A stretch of DNA of 5,138 bases from Chloroflexota bacterium. GTDB lineage: Bacteria; Chloroflexota; Anaerolineae; B4-G1. Below are positions 1-4,775 of this stretch, piece after piece. How positions within the stretch are numbered: the stretch's first letter is position 1; every line of letters starts with the position of its first letter. The stretch covers positions 1 to 5,138 of the forward strand of contig QMOE01000226.1 in NCBI GenBank assembly GCA_003648125.1, read 5' to 3'. The notes under the pieces are model-generated. The model saw nothing but the letters and a program-made list of their open reading frames with translations, was not told the origin of the DNA and did no database searches. The position numbers and the translations under genes were made by a program.

Positions 1-486
1 GTAAATGTCCATCTGCACCTGGGAGAACGGCTGGGCCTGGAAAGTTTTGTCTCCCAGCGTTACCACGCCAGTTGTCAAGTCCACTGTGATCTCGGCGCCG
101 GTCTCGAACTCGCCCGCCATATCGGTCAGGCCGGGCAGTAAGACGATGGGCATTCCGCTGTTGATGGCGTTCCGTTTGTAGATCGCGCCAAAGCTCTCGG
201 CGACGATGGCGCTGACGCCCAGCGCGCGGAAGCAATCCACCGCCTGCTGGCGCGAAGAGCCTGCGCCAAAGTTCTTGCCCGCCATCACAATATCGCCCGG
301 TTGGGCCTTTTGGCTAAAGTCTTTCCAGCCCTCCAAGTTGTCCAGCGCATACTGGCCCATCTCGTCCACGTCAGTGATGTGCAGGTAGCGATTGTGAAAG
401 ATCATGTCTGTGTCAATGTCGTCGTACAGTTTGCCCTCGGGGTCGGTGAGCGCCCAAAGGCGGCCTGTGATTTTTGTGGGTCTCAT
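1..486 (-). CDS. Aconitase/isopropylmalate dehydratase-type small subunit (LeuD-like), 3' end cut by window
   Basis: This is the swivel-domain subunit that pairs with the adjacent large subunit to form a cytoplasmic [4Fe-4S] hydro-lyase moving a hydroxyl between neighbouring carbons of a di- or tricarboxylate. The frame is open for 162 codons to the left edge, so only a few residues are probably missing (family about 165-170). Visible motifs are DIDTDMIFHNRYL (residues 23-35), the substrate-binding NFGAGSSRQQA loop (72-82) and ESFGAIYKRNAINSGMP (97-113), all hallmarks of the LeuD/aconitase swivel fold. The ATG at 486 lies 2 nt past the TAG of the large-subunit gene and 7 nt after a GGAGG buried in that gene's last codons, so the pair is probably translationally coupled. 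The loop after the first motif (YLHITD), which contacts the substrate side chain in this family, is not one I can tie to isopropylmalate, so aconitase, homoaconitase or methylmalate-type specificity all remain open. Confidence 0.93.
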   Translation of the reverse strand, partial: MRPTKITGRLWALTDPEGKLYDDIDTDMIFHNRYLHITDVDEMGQYALDNLEGWKDFSQKAQPGDIVMAGKNFGAGSSRQQAVDCFRALGVSAIVAESFGAIYKRNAINSGMPIVLLPGLTDMAGEFETGAEITVDLTTGVVTLGDKTFQAQPFSQVQMDIY

Positions 487-488
487 TT

Positions 489-1739
489 CTACACCTCCGG
501 TACCGCGATCTCGCCCGCAAGCGCGCTCCAGGCGGCTGTGACAGGGCTGGCTAGATAGGTGTCGCCCGCGCCCTGCTTACCGGGAAAGTTGCGGTTGCTG
601 GTGCTGATATTCACTTGTTCTATCCCGGTCATACCGAGGTGGCCCGAAGCGCATCCTCCGCAACCGGGGTTGCTGACGATAAACCCGGCATCGAACAGTG
701 TCGCCAGCACGCCGGAGCGCAGCATCTGCTCGTAGACTCCCCGTGTGGCCGGCACCACCGTCGCCATGACGTGCGGCGCGACCTGTTTCCCTTTGACGAT
801 CTCCGCTACAGCGCCAAAGTCCTCAAAGCGCCCATTGGTGCACGAGCCGAGAAAGACGGAATCTATCCGCCGACCGGCCACCTCACGCACCGGCACCACG
901 TTGGCCGGACTGGGCGGGCAAGCGATGAGCGGTTCCAGTCCCGTGATGTCCACCTCGACCGTCTCCACGTACTCGGCGTCGGGGTCGGCGTAAATCCCAG
1001 AAACCAGGTTTTTGTCGCTGCGCTTACTGAAAAACCTGGTTTCTTCCGAAGGCGGGATAAAACCGATGATGCCCCCCACCTCTGTGACCTGGCTGGCGAG
1101 CGTGATGCGGCCCGGCAAATCCAGCGCTTCAATCGCCGGGCCGTAGAACTCGATGGCGCGGCCCAGCGCGCCGCTGGAACCAAGTTGGCCCATGACCGCC
1201 AGCGTCAAGTCGCGGGCCGTGCAGGGCGGCTTGATCTGGCCCTTGATGATCACCTTCATCGTCGGCGGTACCTCGAACCAGGTCTTGCCGGCCTTGAAGG
1301 TGAAGGCAATGTCCTGATCCCCCATGCCCTGGCCGAACGCGCCCACCGCGCCCAGGATATTGAGGTGGCTGTCGGTGCCGACAAAGGTTGAGCCGGGATA
1401 GGCCAACCCCTGCTCTATCGCCACGTGGGAGCCGATGCCGGCGTTCACGTCGTACACCTTGACCCCCTGCTCCCGCGCCCAGATGCGGCAGATTTGCTGA
1501 TTGTTGGCGTAGGGAATGTTGCTGGGCGGCACGACCAGGTCAAAGGTAAAGCAGGTCTTGGCCTTATCAGCCACGGGCGCGTCGCCATAGTGAGCGCGAT
1601 AGTTCTTGACCACGTTGGCCCCAGCAAAGTCGCGCGCCGAGCGGATGTCCAGATCGAGCCAGATGATGTTGCCCGGCGTGACGTCTGTCCCGGCGGGGCT
1701 GTGGGACTCGAAAATCTTTTGGATGATTGTCTTACCCAT
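489..1739 (-). CDS. Aconitase/3-isopropylmalate dehydratase-type large subunit (LeuC-like)
   Basis: This is the catalytic large subunit of a two-subunit [4Fe-4S] hydro-lyase, 416 residues, matching the shorter archaeal-type LeuC/homoaconitase branch (about 420) rather than the roughly 465-residue classical bacterial LeuC. The cluster ligands are C300 (GSCTNGR) and C360/C363 (NPGCGGCASGH). Also visible are the active-site GTDSH (121-125) and TSNRNFPGKQG (380-390). The ATG at 1739 lies 3 nt after the HD gene stop, with a purine-rich GAGG/GGGG stretch upstream, and the gene ends 2 nt before the small-subunit start. In this cluster an aconitase-like role (citrate/isocitrate) or action on a related substituted malate is as likely as leucine synthesis, since no LeuA or LeuB is present and a CoA ligase and a citryl-CoA-lyase homologue are. 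Residues about 233-247 are encoded by a perfect inverted repeat (999-1044), which is unusual. Family assignment is firm; substrate is inference. Confidence 0.95.
   Translation of the reverse strand: MGKTIIQKIFESHSPAGTDVTPGNIIWLDLDIRSARDFAGANVVKNYRAHYGDAPVADKAKTCFTFDLVVPPSNIPYANNQQICRIWAREQGVKVYDVNAGIGSHVAIEQGLAYPGSTFVGTDSHLNILGAVGAFGQGMGDQDIAFTFKAGKTWFEVPPTMKVIIKGQIKPPCTARDLTLAVMGQLGSSGALGRAIEFYGPAIEALDLPGRITLASQVTEVGGIIGFIPPSEETRFFSKRSDKNLVSGIYADPDAEYVETVEVDITGLEPLIACPPSPANVVPVREVAGRRIDSVFLGSCTNGRFEDFGAVAEIVKGKQVAPHVMATVVPATRGVYEQMLRSGVLATLFDAGFIVSNPGCGGCASGHLGMTGIEQVNISTSNRNFPGKQGAGDTYLASPVTAAWSALAGEIAVPEV
999..1044. repeat. Perfect 15-bp inverted repeat inside the leuC-like gene
   Basis: The left arm AGAAACCAGGTTTTT (999-1013) and the right arm AAAAACCTGGTTTCT (1030-1044) are exact reverse complements around a 16-nt spacer. 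Each arm also contains the near-palindrome AAACCAGGTTT. The element is translated in frame as roughly residues 233-247 of the large subunit (ETRFFSKRSDKNLVS), between the GFIPPSEE segment and the conserved YADPDAEY segment. Its shape resembles a dispersed palindromic repeat (REP/MITE-like) that has settled in a tolerant linker. I see no second copy in this window, so a dispersed family is inferred, not shown. Confidence 0.8.
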
Positions 1740-1742
1740 AGC

Positions 1743-2315
1743 TCACCCCATCCTCGCCGCTAGATTCTTGTCTTGCCCCATGCGCTGGATAGAGTGAAAG
1801 TTCATAAAGTCGGCGTGGTTGATGAGCGTGGCCTCGGTGGTGCGGATGACCTTGTCCCCCTCGCCGGCGTGGGTGGCGATGATATGCTGCACCTCGGCCG
1901 GCAGGCCGCAGCGGGCGGCCAGTTCCATGCCGGTGAAGGGATGGCGCAAGAGTTTTCCCTCGTAGGTCTGCACGGTAACGCCGTCGTCGCGGTTCTCGTA
2001 CTCGAGCAGCTTGCCGATGTCGTGCAAGAGTCCGCCAGCGACCAAATAGTCCATATTGACCGGAACCCGCTCGCCATAGATCTCCCCAAAGACTTTGGCA
2101 GCGCGCACCGCCGTCAGCGTCACCGCGCGGACGTGTTCGATGTAGGAGGCCGGGCAGGGGTTGATCAGCAGGGTGAACGGCATCTCGGCCAGCGCGTCGG
2201 GCGTCCAGCCGCTTTCCTCCATCGCCACATCCCAAGTCTTGAGGCACTTTTCGCGCAAGTCGTCGTCCCCGATCAAGTTAAATTCGGGAATCAACTCGAT
2301 TAGTCTCTCTCTCAT
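1743..2315 (-). CDS. HD-domain protein, probable metal-dependent phosphohydrolase
   Basis: This is a 190-residue soluble protein of the HD superfamily, whose members are mostly phosphohydrolases acting on nucleotides or phosphoesters. The conserved pattern is present: H61 (IEHVRAV), the HD doublet H98-D99 (GLLHDIGKL), H125 (LRHPFTG), H149 (IIATHAGEGD) and H167/D169 (INHADF), consistent with an intact one- or two-metal site. An upstream in-frame methionine exists at 2414, but it lies inside the lyase gene. The ATG at 2315 has AAGGAGAG just upstream with 4 nt between, and sits 13 nt after the lyase stop, so I chose it. The stop is 3 nt before the dehydratase large-subunit start, so it is an operon member. 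Its substrate is unknown; its place between a lyase and a hydro-lyase suggests a regulatory, repair or housekeeping role for the pathway rather than a carbon step, but that is inference. Confidence 0.9.
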   Translation of the reverse strand: MRERLIELIPEFNLIGDDDLREKCLKTWDVAMEESGWTPDALAEMPFTLLINPCPASYIEHVRAVTLTAVRAAKVFGEIYGERVPVNMDYLVAGGLLHDIGKLLEYENRDDGVTVQTYEGKLLRHPFTGMELAARCGLPAEVQHIIATHAGEGDKVIRTTEATLINHADFMNFHSIQRMGQDKNLAARMG

Positions 2316-2328
2316 TATTCTCTCCTTG

Positions 2329-3105
2329 TCACAGAGATCTCTCCTCCGGCCCACTGTACTCGTGCGCCGTGGGCGAGATGCGGCGCATGGGCCGCTGGGC
2401 AGTGATCTCGTCAAAGACGTGAGCCGTCAGCCCCACCGTGCGGGCGATGGCAAACAGACCGTTGCCCATCCCCGGCGGAAAGTCCAACTCGCACAGCACG
2501 GCGGCGATGGCCCCGTCCACATTCATTGGCAGATCGCGGCCCAGCGTCTCCTTCATCGCCTGACGCAGCGCCTGGCCCATCTCCACGTACTCGCCCGCCA
2601 CGCCTTCCTCCTCGCACAGAGCAAAGAGTTTGACTGTGCGCGGGTCCTCGCTGTGGATGCGGTGGCCGTAGCCGGGGATGCGTTTCTTTTGCGCCCGTTA
2701 CTCGGCCATCAGTTCGCGGGCGGCGGTGAGGGCGTCCTGCCCTTTTTCCTGCTTCCGCGACACGGCCTCCTTGAGCACTTTCATACAACCTTCGATGGCC
2801 CCGCCGTGATGTCGGTTGATGGTCATTATGCCGGCCGCGATACCAGTCGTCAGCGGCGCGCCGCCGGAGGCGACCGTCCGCGCCGCCAGCACCGAGGGGG
2901 GCGTCGCGCCGTGGTCCACGCTGGCGACGAGAATGGCGTCCATCACGCGCCCCTGCGACTCGGTGGGCAGTTCCCCCTTGAGCACCAAGTAAACGACGTG
3001 GGCGAACGGCACGCGGCCCATCAGTTCATCAATCCGGTAGCCGCGCACGGCCACCTTGTTCGGTTCGATTTTTGTGATCGGTTGTGACCAGGTTTGTTCG
3101 GTCAT
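2329..3105 (-). pseudogene. ccl: Citryl-CoA lyase / citrate synthase-like gene interrupted by in-frame TAA
   Basis: Read through the stop, this is 258 codons, the size of citryl-CoA lyase (about 260), not full citrate synthase (about 370-430). The family cleaves citryl-CoA to acetyl-CoA and oxaloacetate or runs related Claisen chemistry. Citrate-synthase-fold landmarks are ITKIEPNKVAVRGY (10-23), SVDHGATPPSVLAARTVAS (62-80), catalytic-type histidines in NRHHGG (97-102) and IPGYGHR (143-149), NVDGA (195-199), and ARTVGLTAHVFDEITAQRPMRRI (221-243). Codon 136 is TAA (2700-2698). Both sides stay in the same frame, so it is a point nonsense, not a frameshift. The 5' piece is 135 residues (3105-2698). 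The longest 3' piece with a usable start is a GTG at 2601 (90 residues), which would lack the second catalytic histidine (H148). The ATG at 3105 overlaps the nucleotidyltransferase stop as ATGA, with GGAG upstream. It may be a real pseudogene, a sequencing error, or rare readthrough. Family confident; functional state unknown. Confidence 0.85.
2698..2700 (-). other. In-frame TAA nonsense codon in the citryl-CoA lyase-like gene
   Basis: Codon 136 reads TAA between ELMAE and RAQKKRIPGYGHR. Single-base neighbours include CAA, GAA, AAA, TCA, TTA, TAC and TAT, so one substitution would restore a sense codon. TAA is neither the selenocysteine (TGA) nor the pyrrolysine (TAG) codon, and no ribosome-binding site with a start follows closely enough to rescue the second catalytic histidine. 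Confidence 0.9.
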
Positions 3106-3554
3106 GATTCATCTCCCGAGTGTAATTCCAAGATTCGCACGTCTTCTATATCCCGCTCACGCCCCGCCGCACGCTTGGAGGCTATCAGATCGTCTCTGGA
3201 AACTACCAGTATCTCTCGGCCCCGGTATTTCATAATCTCGCGCTGCTTCCACGCCTCATCAAAGTCTATCCCTGGGGTAGCGGTTTGTACGTCTATCTGC
3301 ACTCGATCCCTGAAAATCGTGATCTCGTGGGCCAGCAGATTTTCCGCTGTGGTCAGGCCAGCAGTGCCCAGCCTCGCTTCCAGTAGCGCATCCAGGAGCC
3401 GTTGCGCGTTTCCTGGTGTCGCTTCGATCAGGATATCCAGGTCAAACGTAGCGCGGGGCACGCCGTACAACACGGCCGCGATCCCTCCAATGACCAGATA
3501 TTTGACCTCATTCCGCTGTAAGGACGAGAACACGTCCTGCAATTGGTTGAGCAT
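3102..3554 (-). CDS. Small nucleotidyltransferase, AbiEii/MNT-like
   Basis: This 150-residue protein has the pol-beta-type nucleotidyltransferase core: the GG motif at 23-24 (LVIGGIAAVLYG), two metal-binding aspartates D38 and D40 (TFDLDILIE), a third carboxylate D88 (VQIDVQ), and a C-terminal DDLIASKRAAGRERDIEDV segment (121-139) typical of antitoxin/MNT-like stand-alone enzymes. Such proteins transfer an NMP to RNA or protein and often sit in toxin-antitoxin-type pairs. The ATG at 3554 has AAAAGG upstream. The reading frame overlaps the preceding 67-residue gene by 47 nt and overlaps the lyase start as ATGA, so all three may be translationally coupled. Base composition is lower in GC than the metabolic genes (for example 29/60 at 3541-3600 against 42/60 at 3841-3900 in the ligase gene), suggesting later arrival. 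Target and partner function are unknown. Confidence 0.85.
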   Translation of the reverse strand: MLNQLQDVFSSLQRNEVKYLVIGGIAAVLYGVPRATFDLDILIEATPGNAQRLLDALLEARLGTAGLTTAENLLAHEITIFRDRVQIDVQTATPGIDFDEAWKQREIMKYRGREILVVSRDDLIASKRAAGRERDIEDVRILELHSGDES

Positions 3555-3711
3555 CCTTTTGCTCCACTATATTCGGGTTGAGCGCGAGTATCAGGTCGGT
3601 AAAGGCGCACAAGAGTTCCATCCGCTCCTTGATGGAGAGAGATTGAAACCAACGCGCTTTGGCCTCTATCGAATCTTCGCTGCGGTCGTGCGAAATGGAA
3701 AAAGTAGACAT
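3508..3711 (-). CDS. Small protein paired with the nucleotidyltransferase (unknown function)
   Basis: This is a 67-residue protein I cannot assign to a named family. It starts with a polar segment followed by a helical-looking stretch, EAKARWFQSLSIKERMELL (16-34), then FTDLILALNPNI, and has no membrane segment or signal peptide. The ATG at 3711 shares a base with the ligase stop (TAATG), and AGGAG lies 4 nt upstream, so start choice is good and reinitiation after the ligase is likely. Its 3' end runs 47 nt into the nucleotidyltransferase gene in another frame, an arrangement typical of a coupled two-gene module. It is too short to be a HEPN-domain toxin. It may be a toxin or antitoxin partner, an adaptor, or a regulator. 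The overlaps and RBS support a real gene. Confidence 0.7.
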   Translation of the reverse strand: MSTFSISHDRSEDSIEAKARWFQSLSIKERMELLCAFTDLILALNPNIVEQKDAQPIAGRVLVLTAE

Positions 3712-4616
3712 TATGCTCCTATTCGGGCCAGCACCTCTTTGGTCGCCTGGGGCAAGTCCATAAAGCCCTCGACCACCGTCGCGCCGACCTGGCGCAGCCG
3801 CTCGACTTTGCCCTCGTAGGTGCCGCGTCCGCCTTCGACGATGGCCCCGGCGTGGGAAAAGCGGGTGCCGCTCTTGGCCGCCTTGCCGCCAATGTAGGCC
3901 ACCAGCGGCTTGGTGAACGCGCCTGCCTCGATCAGGTCGGCCACACGCTCCTCCTGGCTGGTGCCGATCTCGCCAAACATGACGACTGCTTTGGTATCGG
4001 GATCCCGTTCGTAGAGCTGCATCACATCCGGGTGAGGCAGGCCGACGACGGCGTCGCCGCCGACGTGAACCAGCGTGGTCGCGCCGATGCCCTCCCGCGC
4101 CAGGTAGTAGGCCATCGAAGAGGTGATGCCGCCGCTGCGGGAAGAGATGCCCACCGGCCCCTGGAAGAACCAGGAGCGGGCCGAGGCGGCCCGGCCGCCC
4201 ATCATGCCCAGCACGGCCTTGTCGGGGCTGAGCACGCCCAGCGTGTTTGGCCCGATAAAGTGCGCGCCGGTCTCTTTGGCCCGCCTGGCGATGACGAGTA
4301 CGTCGTAAATCGGCACCCGGTCGGGTACGATAACCAGCAACTTGACCCCGGCATCAATCGCCTCCAGCGCCGCGCTCTTGACCAGTGGCGCGGGGATAAA
4401 GAGCACGCTGACGTCAATCGGTCCGGTCTGCTCCCACGCCTCCTCGACCGTATCGAACACAGAGATGCCCTCGACTTCCTGGCCGCCCCGTCCGGGCGTC
4501 ACGCCGGCCACGACGTTGGTACCGTAGCCGACCATCAGTTTAGTGCGCGTCATACCCTCGCGCCCGGTGATGCCTTGTACCAGGACGCGCTTGGTTTGGT
4601 CTATCAGTATTGACAT
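3711..4616 (-). CDS. Succinyl-/citryl-CoA synthetase alpha-type subunit
   Basis: This 301-residue protein is the alpha subunit of an ATP-grasp acyl-CoA synthetase (ADP-forming type), which binds CoA and carries the phospho-histidine. The CoA-binding Rossmann part has QGITGREGM (14-22) and GVTPGRGG (38-45). GPNTLGV (122-128), GISSRSGG (156-163) and FGEIGTSQEE (214-223) follow, and the phosphorylated histidine is H255 in FSHAGAIVEGG. An in-frame ATG exists at 4637, but AAGGAGG (4632-4626) lies 9 nt before the ATG at 4616 and inside the longer version, so 4616 is chosen. No beta (SucC/CcsA-type) subunit is adjacent: upstream is an intergene then a DUF3800 gene. Next to a citryl-CoA-lyase homologue, the likeliest reading is citryl-CoA synthetase small subunit; succinyl-, malyl- or methylcitryl-type ligase is also possible. 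It is the first metabolic gene of the operon. Confidence 0.92.
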   Translation of the reverse strand: MSILIDQTKRVLVQGITGREGMTRTKLMVGYGTNVVAGVTPGRGGQEVEGISVFDTVEEAWEQTGPIDVSVLFIPAPLVKSAALEAIDAGVKLLVIVPDRVPIYDVLVIARRAKETGAHFIGPNTLGVLSPDKAVLGMMGGRAASARSWFFQGPVGISSRSGGITSSMAYYLAREGIGATTLVHVGGDAVVGLPHPDVMQLYERDPDTKAVVMFGEIGTSQEERVADLIEAGAFTKPLVAYIGGKAAKSGTRFSHAGAIVEGGRGTYEGKVERLRQVGATVVEGFMDLPQATKEVLARIGA

Positions 4617-4625
4617 ATTTCTTTT

Positions 4626-4632
4626 CCTCCTT
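4626..4632 (-). promoter_or_regulatory. Ribosome binding site that fixes the ligase alpha start
   Basis: AAGGAGG read on the minus strand, 9 nt before the ATG at 4616. It is the strongest Shine-Dalgarno in the window and argues against the upstream in-frame ATG at 4637. It abuts and slightly overlaps the -35 box of the rightward promoter. Confidence 0.85.
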
Positions 4633-4647
4633 GACACTGAGTGTAAA
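4631..4647. promoter_or_regulatory. Operator-like palindrome on the -35 box
   Basis: ACACTGAGTGT (4634-4644) is a perfect odd palindrome (5+1+5), and pairing resumes after one mismatch to give a 17-bp dyad, TTgACACTgAGTGTaAA. It covers the -35 box and start of the spacer of the rightward promoter and lies just upstream of the ligase RBS, where a bound repressor could block transcription in either direction. No regulator gene is in the window, and the match to any known operator is not claimed. Confidence 0.4.
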
Positions 4648-4659
4648 CTTTGCTATAAT
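4631..4659 (+). promoter_or_regulatory. Perfect sigma70 consensus promoter facing right
   Basis: TTGACA (4631-4636), a 17-nt spacer, then TATAAT (4654-4659): both hexamers match the housekeeping consensus at every position with optimal spacing. Transcription would begin near 4666 and run right, away from the operon, into the intergene and then antisense to the DUF3800-like gene. No plus-strand protein gene with coding character lies ahead, so a non-coding product is the simplest reading. Confidence 0.75.
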
Positions 4660-4681
4660 GTTGACGTAAGGTGCTCCGCAA
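4652..4681 (-). promoter_or_regulatory. Possible leftward operon promoter (weak)
   Basis: On the minus strand TTGCGG (4681-4676) and TATAGC (4657-4652) are separated by 18 nt, matching consensus at 3 and 4 of 6 positions. The -10 box lies on the same bases as the rightward TATAAT, which could make this a bidirectional -10 element. The start would fall near 4645, leaving a leader of about 28 nt before the ligase ATG. It is the best leftward candidate I can see, but the match is poor, and the operon could also be read from upstream. Confidence 0.25.
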
Positions 4682-4775
4682 CTGGATGGAGCGAATAGGG
4701 TGCTGAGATGCAACCGCCTGCTAGATAGGAGTCCTGCGCCCTTGATACTAGTGTCAGGGGCGCAACTCTTTGTTT
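4666..4775 (+). ncRNA. Candidate small structured RNA between the operon and the DUF3800-like gene
   Basis: A transcript from the perfect consensus promoter to the strong hairpin would be about 105-110 nt. Predicted local helices by eye are GCTCC/GGAGC (4673-4677 with 4688-4692, 10-nt loop), GGTGC/GCaACC (4699-4703 with 4710-4715, one bulge), and the 14-bp terminal hairpin. No coding frame of quality lies within it. I do not recognise the family: it lacks the SRP GGAAG/AGCA core. It has an AGGGTG...ACCGC order reminiscent of a T-box core, but without the intact T-box sequence or Stem I. Support is promoter plus structure plus terminator-like end, with no conservation data. Confidence 0.4.
4735..4775 (+). 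terminator. Hairpin, likely intrinsic terminator for rightward transcript
   Basis: TGCGCCCTTGATAC (4735-4748) pairs with GTGTCAGGGGCGCA (4751-4764) along all 14 positions, two as G-U wobbles; the two-base TA loop would in practice open to about six bases. A moderately T-rich tail, CTCTTTGTTT, follows on the plus strand. On the minus strand the hairpin is followed by GGACTCC, so it looks like a plus-strand terminator rather than one for the DUF3800-like gene. The tail is broken by C and G, so efficiency is uncertain. Confidence 0.55.

Noticed and set aside
999..1044. CRISPR repeat or intrinsic terminator
   Set aside because: There is a single inverted pair with no regular direct repeats or spacers, and it lies in the middle of an intact reading frame.
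615..1391. Plus-strand 258-codon open frame opposite the LeuC-like gene
   Set aside because: It is the complement of a high-GC real gene, is rich in Arg/His/Ala/Gly with no family motif, and has no ribosome-binding site.
2329..2601. Independent 90-residue gene starting at GTG 2601
   Set aside because: It is in the same frame as the interrupted lyase, has no proper ribosome-binding site, and begins in the middle of a conserved domain, so it is the 3' part of the broken gene.
2161..3087. Plus-strand 308-codon open frame opposite the lyase and HD genes
   Set aside because: It spans two genes on the other strand, shows shadow-type composition and has no recognisable domain.
3852..4613. Plus-strand 253-codon open frame opposite the ligase alpha gene
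   Set aside because: It is a complement shadow of a well-supported gene with the phospho-histidine motif on the minus strand.
4697..4717. T-box riboswitch core (AGGGTG ... ACCGC)
   Set aside because: The two halves are 10 nt apart instead of 2, the TGG that pairs with the tRNA end is missing, there is no room for Stem I after the promoter, and no aminoacyl-tRNA or amino-acid gene lies downstream on that strand.
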